Assembly (NCBI RefSeq): GCF_032681285.1 | Contig: NZ_CP136336.1 | Coordinates: 5,443,001-5,507,000, forward strand | DNA: 64,000 bases | Reading direction: 5' to 3' | Origin: Piscinibacter gummiphilus | GTDB lineage: Bacteria; Pseudomonadota; Gammaproteobacteria; Burkholderiales; Burkholderiaceae_C | Shown here: in pieces, positions 42,384 to 55,738 of the stretch | Layout of the letters: every line of letters begins with the position of its first letter | How positions within the stretch are numbered: position 1 is the stretch's first letter | Made by a program: the position numbers and the translations under genes | The notes under the pieces: model-generated | The model's database searches: none | What the model was told of the DNA's origin: nothing | What the model saw: only the letters and a program-made list of their open reading frames with translations

Positions 42384-43687
42384 GCACCCTTGCACAACGC
42401 AGCGTGCAGGCGGTGTGGCACCCGTGCAGCCAGATGAAGCAGCACGAGACCCTGCCGCCGTTGCCGGTCGCACGCGCACAAGGCCTGTGGCTCTACGACC
42501 CCGACGGCAAGCGTTACCTCGACGCCATCAGCTCCTGGTGGGTCAACCTCTTCGGCCACGGCCACCCGCACATCACCGCCGCGCTGCACCAGCAACTCGA
42601 CACGCTGGCCCACGTGATGCTCGCCGGCTGCACGCACGAGCCGGTGGTGGCCCTCTCCGAAAAGCTCGGCCAGCTCACCGGCCTCGGCCACGCGTTCTAC
42701 GCGAGCGACGGCGCCTCGGCCACCGAGATCGCGCTCAAGATGAGCGCGCATTGCTGGCGCAACCACGGCAATTTCCGGAAGACCCGCTTCATCGGCCTGC
42801 GCAACGGCTACCACGGCGAAACCGCAGGCGCGCTGTCGGTCACCGACATCCCGCTCTTCCGCGACGCCTACGGCCCGCTGCTGCGCATCAGCGCCACCGT
42901 GCCCACGCCCGATGCCCGCAAGGCGGCGCCCGGCGTCTCGGCCGAGGAGCACACGCAGCACTGCCTGCAGGCGCTGCAGGCCTACCTCGAAGTGCACCAC
43001 GCCGAGACGGCCGCGCTCATCCTCGAGCCGCTGGTGCAGTGCGCCGCCGGCATCGCCACCTACGACCCAGCCTACCTGCGCGAGGCCCGCGCGCTGTGCG
43101 ACCGCTACGAGGTGCACCTCGTGGCCGACGAGATCGCCGTGGGCTTCGGCCGCACCGGCAGCCTCTTCGCCTGCGAGCAAGCGGGCGTGCGGCCCGACTT
43201 CATGTGCCTGTCGAAGGGCATCACGAGCGGCACGCTGCCGCTCTCGCTCGTGCTCACCACCGACGAGGTCTACGCGGCCTTCTACGACGACCGCGTGGCG
43301 CGCGGCTTCCTGCACTCGCACTCGTACACCGGCAACCCGCTCGCCTGCCGCGCCGCGCTGGCCGTGCTCGAAGTCTTCGAGCAGCGCGACTGGATGGCCG
43401 CCAACCGCGAGACGGCCGCACGCCTCACCGCCTTGTGCGCCCCGCTGATGCAGCACGAGAAGGTCTTGCGCACGCGCCAGATCGGCATGATGTGGGGCTT
43501 CGACGTCGACACCGACGACCCCGGCTTCGCCCGCCGCTACCACATGGCCGCGCTGCAACGCGGGTTGTTGTTGCGGCCCATCGCCAACACGCTGTACTTC
43601 ATGCCGCCGTATGTCATCGACGAGGAAGAGTCGGCGTGGCTCGCAGACGGTGCACTCGCCGCCTTGAACGAAGCACTCGCGGCATGA
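42380..43687 (+). CDS. bioA: Adenosylmethionine-8-amino-7-oxononanoate aminotransferase
   Basis: 435 residues, class III PLP aminotransferase. VWHPCSQMKQHE and YLDAISSWWVNLFGHGHP are BioA signatures. PLP-site motifs are ASDGASATEIALKMS, NGYHGETAGALSVTD, VADEIAVGFGRTG and the Lys in LSKGITSGTLPLSL. It converts KAPA to DAPA with SAM as amino donor. Overlaps of 4 bases on both sides couple it to the chorismate-lyase-like gene and bioD. Confidence 0.96.
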   Translation: MSTLAQRSVQAVWHPCSQMKQHETLPPLPVARAQGLWLYDPDGKRYLDAISSWWVNLFGHGHPHITAALHQQLDTLAHVMLAGCTHEPVVALSEKLGQLTGLGHAFYASDGASATEIALKMSAHCWRNHGNFRKTRFIGLRNGYHGETAGALSVTDIPLFRDAYGPLLRISATVPTPDARKAAPGVSAEEHTQHCLQALQAYLEVHHAETAALILEPLVQCAAGIATYDPAYLREARALCDRYEVHLVADEIAVGFGRTGSLFACEQAGVRPDFMCLSKGITSGTLPLSLVLTTDEVYAAFYDDRVARGFLHSHSYTGNPLACRAALAVLEVFEQRDWMAANRETAARLTALCAPLMQHEKVLRTRQIGMMWGFDVDTDDPGFARRYHMAALQRGLLLRPIANTLYFMPPYVIDEEESAWLADGALAALNEALAA

Positions 43688-44349
43688 CGGTCGGGTACTT
43701 CGTGACGGGCACCGACACCGAAGTCGGCAAGACGCTCATCAGCTCGGCCTTGCTGCTGCACCTGAGGCAGCAGCACGCACGCGTCGTCGGCATGAAGCCG
43801 GTGGCGGCGGGCACCGTGCCGATGGCGCACGGCGACGACAACGAAGACGCCGTCGCCATGCGCGCCTGCGGCTCGATCCAGGTGCCACGCGAGCTCGACA
43901 ACCCGTACTGCCTGCCGCTGCCGATGTCGCCGCACCTCGCCGCGCGCGCAGCGGGGGTGCGCATCGAGTTGCCGCTGCTCGTGGAACGCTACCGCCAGCT
44001 CGCTGCACGGGCCGACGCGGTGGTGGTCGAAGGCGCCGGTGGTTTCTTCGTGCCGCTCAACGAACAGGAGACCGGCGCCGACCTCGCGCAGGCGTTGCAG
44101 TTGCCGGTGCTGCTCGTCGTCGGCCTGCGCCTGGGCTGCCTCAACCATGCCTTGCTCACGGCCGAAGCCATCCGCGCGCGTGGCCTCACGCTCGCCGGCT
44201 GGGTGGCCAACCGCATCGACCCGCAGATGGCCTCGCCGGACGACAACATCGCCTACCTGCAAGACCGGCTCGGTGCGCCGATGTGGGCCGATGTGCCGCG
44301 CATGGCCGAGCCGGACCCGCGCCAGATCGTGTGGCGCGGCCCCCTGTAG
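43684..44349 (+). CDS. bioD: Dethiobiotin synthetase
   Basis: 221 residues. [14 protein letters not shown] is the BioD P-loop, VGMKPVAAG the second signature, and [14 protein letters not shown] the third. It closes the ureido ring of dethiobiotin from DAPA, CO2 and ATP. The start overlaps the bioA stop. The bioF start lies 22 bases downstream. Confidence 0.96.
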   Translation: MTVGYFVTGTDTEVGKTLISSALLLHLRQQHARVVGMKPVAAGTVPMAHGDDNEDAVAMRACGSIQVPRELDNPYCLPLPMSPHLAARAAGVRIELPLLVERYRQLAARADAVVVEGAGGFFVPLNEQETGADLAQALQLPVLLVVGLRLGCLNHALLTAEAIRARGLTLAGWVANRIDPQMASPDDNIAYLQDRLGAPMWADVPRMAEPDPRQIVWRGPL

Positions 44350-44371
44350 CCCGCATCGAAGGAACGCTGCC

Positions 44372-45535
44372 TTGCCCCCGCACCCGGCCCACGACCACGC
44401 CCAATGCCTGGCCGAGTTCGACGCCGCCAGCCTGCGCCGCACCCGCCGCGTGGTGCAGGCCAAGGACGGCCCGCACCTGCTGGTCGACGGCCGCCCGCTG
44501 CTCTCGTTCGCCAGCAACGATTACCTGGGCCTCTCGCAGCACCCCGCGCTCATCGCCGCCGCCCAGGAGGCGGCGGCACGCTACGGCGTGGGTGCCACCG
44601 CATCGCCGCTGGTGTGTGGCCATGAAGGGCCGCACGAGGCGCTGGAGGCCGAGCTCGCCGCTTTCGTCGGCCGCCCTCGCGCGCTTTACTTCGGCTCGGG
44701 TTACCTCGCCAACGTGGGCCTGGTGCCCGCACTCGTGGGCCGCGGCGACGCGGTGTTCAGCGATGCGCTCAACCACGCCTGCCTGATCGACGGCGTGCGG
44801 CTCGCCCGCGCCGAAGCCCACGTCTACCCGCACGTCGACCTCGCCACGCTCGAACAGCAGCTCGCCACCTCGAGCGCACAGCGCAAGCTCGTCGTCACCG
44901 ATGCCGTCTTCAGCATGGACGGCAACCTCGCCCCGCTGCGCGAGCTGCTGGCGTTGTGCGAGCGGCATGATGCGCTGCTGATGGTGGACGACGCCCACGG
45001 CTTCGGCGTGCTCGGGCCCGACGGCCGCGGCAGCGCTGCCCACTTGGGCGTGGCCGGCTCGCCGCGCCTGCTCTACATGGCCACGCTCGGCAAGGCCGCG
45101 GGCTGCGCCGGCGCCTTCGTGGCCGGCGAGGCCGACACCGTCGAGTGGGTGATGCAGCGCGCGCGCACCTACATCTTCGCCACCGCCACCCCGGCGATGG
45201 TGGCCGCCGCGGTGCGTGCCAGCCTGAAGGCGATCGCCGAAGAAGGCTGGCGCCGCGAGCACGTGGCGACCCTCACCGAGCGACTGCGCGCCGGCATGGC
45301 GGGCCTGCCCTGGCGGCTGCTCGCATCGGACACCTGCATCCAGCCGCTCATCGTGGGCGAGAACCAGCCCACGCTCGACCTCGCCGCCGCCTTGCGCGAG
45401 CGTGGGCTGTGGGCGCCGGCCATCCGCCCGCCCACGGTGCCGGCTGGCACGGCGCGGCTGCGCATCTCGCTGTCCGCTGCCCACAGCACGCAGGACGTCG
45501 ACCGGCTGTTGAACGCGCTGGCCGACGTCGCCTGA
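44372..45535 (+). CDS. bioF: 8-amino-7-oxononanoate synthase, TTG start
   Basis: 387 residues. It joins pimeloyl-ACP and alanine to give KAPA, with PLP. Motifs: [61 protein letters not shown], and the PLP Lys in [16 protein letters not shown]. No suitable in-frame ATG exists near the start; TTG 44372 has AAGGA about 8 bases upstream and gives [27 protein letters not shown] text typical of BioF N-termini. The weak start may hold BioF at a lower level than BioA and BioD. Confidence 0.94.
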   Translation: MPPHPAHDHAQCLAEFDAASLRRTRRVVQAKDGPHLLVDGRPLLSFASNDYLGLSQHPALIAAAQEAAARYGVGATASPLVCGHEGPHEALEAELAAFVGRPRALYFGSGYLANVGLVPALVGRGDAVFSDALNHACLIDGVRLARAEAHVYPHVDLATLEQQLATSSAQRKLVVTDAVFSMDGNLAPLRELLALCERHDALLMVDDAHGFGVLGPDGRGSAAHLGVAGSPRLLYMATLGKAAGCAGAFVAGEADTVEWVMQRARTYIFATATPAMVAAAVRASLKAIAEEGWRREHVATLTERLRAGMAGLPWRLLASDTCIQPLIVGENQPTLDLAAALRERGLWAPAIRPPTVPAGTARLRISLSAAHSTQDVDRLLNALADVA

Positions 45536-45595
45536 ATCCGCTCGCTTCGACACGGGCCGAAGCATCCGGGCCGGCCCTCACGCCACACTGAGCGC

Positions 45596-46660
45596 ATGAC
45601 CCCGCTGCTCACCGCCCCCTACCAGCCCGATCCCTACCCGCTCTACGCGCAGCTGCGCGCCGCTCACCCGAGCGGCCTGCACCACGACGCCGACCTGCGG
45701 CTGTGGATCGCCAGCAGCGCCGCCGCCGTGGAGGCGCTGCTGCAACACCCCGCCCTGCGCGTGCGCCCGTCGGCCGAGCCAGTGCCGCACACCGTGGCCG
45801 GGACCACGTCGGGCGCCGTGTTCGGCGGCCTGATGCGGCAGAACGAGGGGCCGGCGCACCGGGCAGGCAAGGCCTGGGCCACCACCTTCCTGCAACGCGA
45901 TTGGCCAGTCGACGCTGCCGCACAGCGGGTCGTGCGCGAGGGCGCCTCTCCGCGGGCGGCCGACCTGAACCTCCTGCTCTTCGAAGCGCCGGTGCGGGTG
46001 CTATGGGCCCTGTTGCACGACGGCGACGAGGCCGGCACCCTGCCCCACGACGTGCGCGCCCTGATCGCCAGCTGGTCACCCACGGCCGATGGGCCCACGC
46101 GCGAGCGCGGCAGCGAGGCCGCGGCCCGCCTGCTCACCCGCTGTGACGGCGATGCCAACCGGGTGGGCCTCTTCACCCAGACCTGCGAGGCAACGGCCGG
46201 CCTGATGGGCGCAGTGCTCGTCGCGCTTCAACGCGAGCCCGGTCTGCGAGCGCAGTGGCTGGCCGACCCCACGCTCGACGAGCCGCTCGCCCTCGAAGCG
46301 GCCCGCCACGACGCGCCGGTGCAGAACACCCGCCGCTTTGCAGCCGAAGACGGCGAGATCCAGGGGCAAGACGTGAAGGCGGGCGACGCCATCCTGGTGC
46401 TGCTGGCCAGCGCCAACCGCGACCCGGCCGCCAACCCCGAGCCCGATCGTTTCGATCTCCAGCGCACGGCGCCGCGCTGCTTCACCTGGGGCGTGGGTGG
46501 CCACGCCTGCCCGGGTGCCGCCTTGTCGCGCCACATCGCGATGGCGCTGCTGCGCGCGTGGCACGACGATGACGCGATCGGCATCACCGCGGCCACCCGC
46601 CAGTGGCACCACCGCCCGTCGCCCAACGGCCGCCTCGCGCAGTTCGGCACGGCAACCTGA
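45596..46660 (+). CDS. Cytochrome P450 (short form)
   Basis: 354 residues, shorter than the usual 400. The haem loop is FTWGVGGHACPG, with the Cys thiolate, and the K-helix ExxR is EAARHDAP. The I-helix segment QTCEATAGLMGAVL lacks the usual AGxDT, so proton delivery may differ. No redox partner is nearby. It starts 60 bases after bioF. Bacillus BioI is a P450 that makes pimeloyl units for biotin, so a related role is possible but unproven. Confidence 0.85.
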   Translation: MTPLLTAPYQPDPYPLYAQLRAAHPSGLHHDADLRLWIASSAAAVEALLQHPALRVRPSAEPVPHTVAGTTSGAVFGGLMRQNEGPAHRAGKAWATTFLQRDWPVDAAAQRVVREGASPRAADLNLLLFEAPVRVLWALLHDGDEAGTLPHDVRALIASWSPTADGPTRERGSEAAARLLTRCDGDANRVGLFTQTCEATAGLMGAVLVALQREPGLRAQWLADPTLDEPLALEAARHDAPVQNTRRFAAEDGEIQGQDVKAGDAILVLLASANRDPAANPEPDRFDLQRTAPRCFTWGVGGHACPGAALSRHIAMALLRAWHDDDAIGITAATRQWHHRPSPNGRLAQFGTAT

Positions 46661-48763
<2,103 letters not shown>

Positions 48764-48775
48764 ATCGGAGCGGCG

Positions 48776-48882
48776 TGGCTGGCGTGGGGTGAGGGGCTCC
48801 GTTCATGTCCCCCGCATGTGATCGCTCCCGCGATCACCTGCTCCGCCTTTACTTCACTGCGCCCCTCACCCCACGCCAGCCA
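48776..48882 (+). repeat. Hairpin repeat element, copy 1
   Basis: A perfect 22-bp outer stem joins 48776-48797 and 48861-48882. An inner hairpin pairs 48818-48824 with 48831-48837. The core between the outer arms starts TCCGTTCATGTCCCCC, has the loop CGCTCCCGCG, and ends CCTTTACTTCACT. It begins 12 bases after the fadH stop and could act as a terminator, though it lacks a T-run. Confidence 0.75.
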
Positions 48883-48932
48883 TGCGAGACGCACAGCCAT
48901 GCGCAGACAGGACAGGGCACGACGGTGCCGCG

Positions 48933-49038
48933 CGCGGGGGCCGGGTGTCGCATGGAGCGAAGTAAAGGAAGGAATCGATGAACGCGGGAGCGTTCATCGA
49001 GGAGGGACATGAGCGGAATGCGACACCCGGCCCCCGCG
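48933..49038 (-). repeat. Hairpin repeat element, copy 2 (inverted)
   Basis: A perfect 21-bp outer stem joins 48933-48953 and 49018-49038, and an inner 11-bp hairpin joins 48975-48985 and 48990-49000. Read on the minus strand the core starts TCCGCTCATGTCCCTCC, has the same CGCTCCCGCG loop and ends CCTTTACTTCGCT, so it is homologous to copy 1. The stem sequences differ completely from copy 1 yet remain fully paired. Confidence 0.75.
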
Positions 49039-49143
49039 TGCCGCTCAACCCTCAGCAAGCCCGCCCCCAAAAAGACCCCCATCTTTACAAAGCCTTGACG
49101 CAGGCGAAGCGAGCCCGTCACACCCGCGCGCAACATTGGCGTC

Positions 49144-50565
49144 ATGGCTCCACGTTCTTCATCCCGCCACCCGCTCGCGACGCTCGCCACAGTGGCCGCT
49201 GTCCTTGCGCTCAGCGGCTGTGCGTCGCTCACCGCAAGGCAGCAAGCCTTGCCGGACGTGGCCGTCCCCGCGCAATGGTCGACAAGCGCCCCCACGCCAG
49301 GCAAGCTCACCACCCTCGCCAACTGGTGGCAGCGTTATGACGACCCGCAGCTGACAGCCCTGGTCACCCAGGCGCTGCAGGCCAACACCACCGTGCGCAG
49401 CGCGCAGGCGGCCCTGGCCCAGGCTCGGGCCCTGCGTGACGTGCAGAACGCCAACCTCGGCCCCACCCTCGGCGCGTCGGCCAGCGCCCAACGCAGCAAG
49501 ACGGGCGATGCGCCCGCCGGCAGCCGCTACCAGTCCGGCTTCGACGCCAGCTGGGAGCCCGATGTCTTCGGCGGCAAACGCGCCGGCCTGTCGGCCGCCG
49601 AAGCCGACGCGCTGGCCAGCCAGGCGAGCCTCGGCGACACGCAGGTCTCGGTGGCCGCCGAAGTGGCGGTGAGCTACGTGCAGCTGCGCGGCCTGCAGAC
49701 CCGGCTCGACATCGCCCGCCGCAACCTCGCTGCCCAGCAGGAGACGCTGCAGATCACCGACTGGCGCGTGCAGGCCGGCCTCGCCACCTCGCTCGAACTC
49801 GCGCAGGCCCGCACCGCCACCGAGCAGACGCGCGCGCAGATCCCCTCGCTCGAAACCAGCGTCGCGCAGACCGAGCATGCGCTGGCTGTGCTGACCGGCC
49901 AGCCGCCGACCGCCCTGCACGAGCGGCTCGCGCCGGCCGCCCCCGTGCCCATGCCGTCCGGCGAGCTGGCCCTCGACATCCCCGCGCAGACGCTGCGCCA
50001 GCGCCCCGACATCCGCGTCGCCGAACAGCAGATCTCGGCCGCGCTTGCGCGCGTGTCGCAGGCCGATGCGGCGCGCTACCCGAGCTTCAACCTCAGTGGC
50101 TCGGTCGGCCTGTCGGCGCTTGCGTTGAGTGGCCTCACCGGCGGCGGCTCGGTGGTGAGCGCGCTGCTCGGCAGCGTGTCGGTGCCGCTCTTCGACGACG
50201 GCGCGGCGAAGGCCCAGGTGCGCTCCCAGGAAGCGGCGCTCGAGCGGGCGCGCGTCAACTACCAGGCGGTGGTGCTCAACGCACTGCAGGAGGTGGAAGA
50301 CGCCCTCGTCGCCCTGCGCGGCAACCGCGAGCGCCTGCAGCGCCTGCAAAGCGCCAGCGAGTCGGCCCAACAAGCGGCCCTGCTCGCCAACCAGCGCTAC
50401 AGCAGCGGCCTGGTCGATTTCCAGACCGTGCTGGAAACGCAACGCTCGCTGCTCAGCACGCAAGACAGCCTGGCCGCCACCCAGGCGGAACTCAGCGCCG
50501 ACCACGTGCGTCTCTACAAGGCGCTCGGCGGTGGCTGGACATCGAACGAAAGTGCACCGTCATGA
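49144..50565 (+). CDS. TolC-family outer-membrane efflux lipoprotein (NodT type)
   Basis: 473 residues. A signal peptide ends at lipobox ALSGC (Cys about residue 26), as in NodT/OprM-type channels. Two OEP repeats follow, with WWQRYDDPQLTALVTQALQANTTVRSAQAAL, and later RRPDI-like LRQRPDIRVAEQQISAALARV and ALQEVEDALVAL. It is the outer-membrane channel for the adaptor and ABC genes that follow. Its stop overlaps the adaptor start by ATGA. Confidence 0.93.
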   Translation: MAPRSSSRHPLATLATVAAVLALSGCASLTARQQALPDVAVPAQWSTSAPTPGKLTTLANWWQRYDDPQLTALVTQALQANTTVRSAQAALAQARALRDVQNANLGPTLGASASAQRSKTGDAPAGSRYQSGFDASWEPDVFGGKRAGLSAAEADALASQASLGDTQVSVAAEVAVSYVQLRGLQTRLDIARRNLAAQQETLQITDWRVQAGLATSLELAQARTATEQTRAQIPSLETSVAQTEHALAVLTGQPPTALHERLAPAAPVPMPSGELALDIPAQTLRQRPDIRVAEQQISAALARVSQADAARYPSFNLSGSVGLSALALSGLTGGGSVVSALLGSVSVPLFDDGAAKAQVRSQEAALERARVNYQAVVLNALQEVEDALVALRGNRERLQRLQSASESAQQAALLANQRYSSGLVDFQTVLETQRSLLSTQDSLAATQAELSADHVRLYKALGGGWTSNESAPS

Positions 50566-51874
50566 GCCGCAGTCCCCACGCCAACCCCGAAGAGCTGCAC
50601 GCCTTGCTCGACCAAGCCCCGCCCCGCCCCTGGTGGCGCCAGCCGCGCGCCTGGCTGATCGCCGCGGCGCTTGCGCTCGTGGCCGGTGGTGTCGTCTGGT
50701 GGCAGTCCAACCGCGATGCCAACGCCGGGCCCAGCTACGCGACACAACCCATCACGCGCGGCAACCTGCGCCTCCAGGTCACCGCCAACGGCACCCTGCA
50801 GCCCACGCGTTCGGTCAACATCGGCAGCGAACTCTCGGGCACCGTGGCGCGCGTGCTGGTCGACGTGAACGACCGGGTCAAGAAAGGCCAGGTGCTGGTG
50901 GAGCTCGACACCGCCAAGCTGTCCGACCAGATCCTGCGCTCGCGTGCCACGCTGGCCTCGGCCCGCGCGCGGGTGGCGCAGGCCAGCGCCACGCTGAAGG
51001 AAGCGCAAGGCAACCTGGCACGGCTCGAAGAGGTGGCGCGCCTCTCGGGCGGCAAGGTGCCGTCGAAGGCCGAGCTCGACACCGGCCGCGCGAGCGTCGA
51101 GCGCGCCCAGGCCGACGAGGCCAGCGCCCGCGCCACCGTCGCCGATGCGCAGGCGGCGCTCTCCACCGACGAGACCAACCTCAAGAAAGCCTCGATCCGC
51201 TCGCCGACCGATGGCGTGGTGCTCACCCGCAACGTCGACCCCGGCAACGCGGTGGCCGCCTCGCTGCAGGCCGTCACGCTCTTCACCATCGCCGAAGACC
51301 TGACCCGGCTGCGGCTGCAGGTCAACGTCGACGAGGCCGACGTCGGCGCGGTGCAGGTCGGCCAGAAGGCCAACTTCACCGTCAGCGCCTACCCCGGGCG
51401 GCGCTACCCGGCGACGATCACCCGCGTGGCCTACGGCTCCACCATCACCGAGAACGTCGTCACCTACGTCACCTACCTCGACGTCGACAACGCCGACCTG
51501 TCGCTTCGCCCCGGCATGACCGCCACCGCCACCATCACCGCCACCGAGCGGCAGAACGTGCTGCTGGTGCCCAACACCGCACTGCGCTTCACACCCTCGC
51601 AGCCCGGCCAGAAGGCGCAGGGCACGGGCGGCGGCAGCGGCATCGTCGGCAGCCTGATGCCGCGCATGCCGCGCGGCAGCGGCCAGCGCCGCGGTGGCAA
51701 TGCCGACGCCCCCGGCCCGGCCGGCGGCTCGAAGCAGCTCTGGGTGCTGCAGGACGGCAAACCCGTGCCCCTGCGCGTGACGACCGGCATCACCGACGGC
51801 CGCATGACCGAGGTGAGCGGCGAGGGCGTGCAGGAAGGGCTGCCCGTCATCACCGAACAGCGGGCGACGGCGAA

Positions 51875-51878
<4 letters not shown>
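50562..51878 (+). CDS. macA: MacA-like periplasmic adaptor (efflux membrane fusion protein)
   Basis: 438 residues. An N-terminal membrane helix (about 29-47) is followed by the lipoyl half-motif GTLQPTRSVNIGSELSGTVARVLVDVNDRVKKGQVLVELD, a short coiled coil, the second half SIRSPTDGVVLTRNVDPGNAV, and beta-barrel and membrane-proximal domains. The region near residue 350 carries a Gly/Arg-rich insert (GTGGGSGIVGSLMPRMPRGSG). It stimulates the ABC ATPase and links it to the TolC-like channel. Coupled by overlaps on both sides. Confidence 0.92.
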
Positions 51879-53814
<1,936 letters not shown>

Positions 53815-53818
53815 CATG

Positions 53819-53843
53819 AAAAAGGCCCGCCGAGGCGGGCCTT
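53819..53843 (-). terminator. Intrinsic terminator of the lipoprotein gene
   Basis: A 9-bp GC-rich stem (AAGGCCCGC with GCGGGCCTT) has a 4-base loop and is followed on the minus strand by TTTTT (53823-53819). It lies between the convergent permease and lipoprotein genes. The strong T-run is only on the minus side, though the hairpin may stop both transcripts. Confidence 0.8.
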
Positions 53844-53861
53844 GAAGACTCGGTGTCGCGA

Positions 53862-55517
53862 CTATTGCTGGTTGACCGACAGGAAGTAGGCACCGCCGGC
53901 GAGCGTGGGCATCGAGAGTGCGGTCAGGCCCATGCCGCGCACCACCAGGCCATTGAAGCCGCGCACGACGACCATGCCGCCGCCGGCGGTGGGTGCGTTG
54001 CCTTCGGCGCGTGTCACCCAGCCGGCACGGGGGCTGTTGGCGGTGAGCGTCTCGCTGTGGCCGTCGAACGCGCTCACGCGCGTCCAGGTGGCGCCGCTCG
54101 ACGCCGTCGTCGTGTAGTCGGTGAACGAGAACGGGCTGGTCGACTGCAGGTTCGGGTCCATCCACGTGCCCCACGACGTGAGCCGCGAGCCAAGTGCCAC
54201 TGCGCCGGTGGCGCGCTGCGGCGTCCACAGGCCGAAGCCGCCGGTGTGCATGAGCTCCACGAGCATCAGGTCGCCATTGCCCGCGCGGTAGGCGAAGAAG
54301 CGTTCGGTCCAGCCAGTGGAATCGGTCAGCGTGAAGCCACCCGCTGCATTCGCCGACAGGGTCACCGCAGGGTGGGGCGCGACTGCCGCGCAGTTCACGA
54401 CGTCGGCGCAGTAGCTGGAGACCACGATGTTGCCCGTCGCCGACACGGTGGCCGCCAGCGAATCGGCGGAGAACACGCTGGCGTCGCCGTCATAGCCGAG
54501 CGATTGCCACGCACCTGCCAGATCGCCCAGGGCATGCGCCTGCTCCGGGAAGGCGACGCCGAGGCGCATCGCACCGTCTTCCAGGCTGCGCAGCACCACC
54601 ACGCCGGCCGGAGACACCGCAAACTGGCCGTTTGCCGTGGTGAACAGGCAGTTGCCTCCCGCCGCGGGGGTGAAGGTGCCGGTGTCGCCGTCGGCGTTGA
54701 GGATCGTGCCCATCGTTGCATCGACCTGGATGAGCTCGGTCGAGAACTGGCCGGCCGTCGCGCCCGGCTTGGGGATGACCAGGCGGTACGGGCCGCTGCG
54801 CAGGGCGCTGCAGCTGGCCGAGGCTGGCTGCAGCAGGGCCTGCGGCGGCAGCGACGGCGTGTTGACGGTCTGCACCGTGTTGGCGGGTGACGCGCGCAAG
54901 ACCGCATCGGTCAGCGATGCCAGGGTCAGGCCGCGGGCCGCCATGCGCTGCGCCAGGGCGTCCAGCGCCTGGTCGTAGGCGTTGCCGGTCGTGCTGCCGT
55001 TGGCAGCGACCAGCGGGGCCGTCATCAGGTTGCCGAAGGCGGAGAAGTCGACACCGCCACTCTTGAGCGTGTTGACGACGCTGGCATGGGCGGCATCGAC
55101 ACGCGCGGCGGTGAGGCCATCGGCCACCGCGTCGTTGAAGCTGCCGTAGTAGCCGGCCGGCGACACGCCCGCCAAGTGCGCGACGACCAGCTGGCTCACC
55201 GGCGTGATGTGGGCGGTGTTGCTGCCGCGGGCGAGCGAATGCAGCACCGTGGCGCCCGAGGTGGCGCGCAGCACGCAGGGCAGGCTGCCGCTGGTGAACG
55301 GAATGCTGTAGCTGCCGTTGGCGGCGGCCGTGGCCATGCCGGTGAAGCCGCCGCGGCATCGTGCTTCGACGGTGGCGCCGGCCAGTGCGCGGCCCACGGC
55401 GGCGACGCCGTTCAGTGCGGCAGTTGCCGGAGCCGGAGCGTCGGAGCCGCCACCTCCACACGCTGCAAGTGTGGCGGCCGCCGCCACGGACAGCATCAGC
55501 GATGCAAGACGAGACAT
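53862..55517 (-). CDS. Large surface-type lipoprotein of unknown function
   Basis: 551 residues. The lipobox TLAAC gives acylated Cys20, followed by GGGGSDAPAPA, a typical Burkholderiales lipoprotein linker. The segment GVAAVGRALAGATVEARCRGG...NGSYSIPF resembles a carboxypeptidase-regulatory-like beta sandwich. The rest is beta-rich with repeated Gly/Ala/Thr stretches. No enzyme motif seen. The start has a strong GGGAGG. It is a single-gene unit with its own terminator. Confidence 0.7.
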   Translation of the reverse strand: MSRLASLMLSVAAAATLAACGGGGSDAPAPATAALNGVAAVGRALAGATVEARCRGGFTGMATAAANGSYSIPFTSGSLPCVLRATSGATVLHSLARGSNTAHITPVSQLVVAHLAGVSPAGYYGSFNDAVADGLTAARVDAAHASVVNTLKSGGVDFSAFGNLMTAPLVAANGSTTGNAYDQALDALAQRMAARGLTLASLTDAVLRASPANTVQTVNTPSLPPQALLQPASASCSALRSGPYRLVIPKPGATAGQFSTELIQVDATMGTILNADGDTGTFTPAAGGNCLFTTANGQFAVSPAGVVVLRSLEDGAMRLGVAFPEQAHALGDLAGAWQSLGYDGDASVFSADSLAATVSATGNIVVSSYCADVVNCAAVAPHPAVTLSANAAGGFTLTDSTGWTERFFAYRAGNGDLMLVELMHTGGFGLWTPQRATGAVALGSRLTSWGTWMDPNLQSTSPFSFTDYTTTASSGATWTRVSAFDGHSETLTANSPRAGWVTRAEGNAPTAGGGMVVVRGFNGLVVRGMGLTALSMPTLAGGAYFLSVNQQ

Positions 55518-55738
55518 GGATTCCCTCCCTCTTTGGATGATGTTGAAGTCAGTTGAAAACCGCTGCGGAGCTTGCCTGCGGCACCGCGCCGGATACCCCG
55601 CCCCGAAGGGGGGAGTGATCCGTTCTGAGGCCCCTCATTCATGTGACACGCACGCGACACCGGCAAGGCGGTCGGCCCACACCGCGGCGAGCCATCGTCC
55701 GACACGCGGCGGCCCGCCAGGCTCCTAGAGTCGATTGC

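Larger units (their letters stand above)
48764..49143. other. Intergenic region fadH-efflux operon with paired hairpin repeats
   Basis: 380 bases without a gene. Most of it is occupied by two long hairpin elements in inverted orientation (48776-48882 and 48933-49038). The last 100 bases before the OMF gene hold no recognised operator. Confidence 0.7.
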
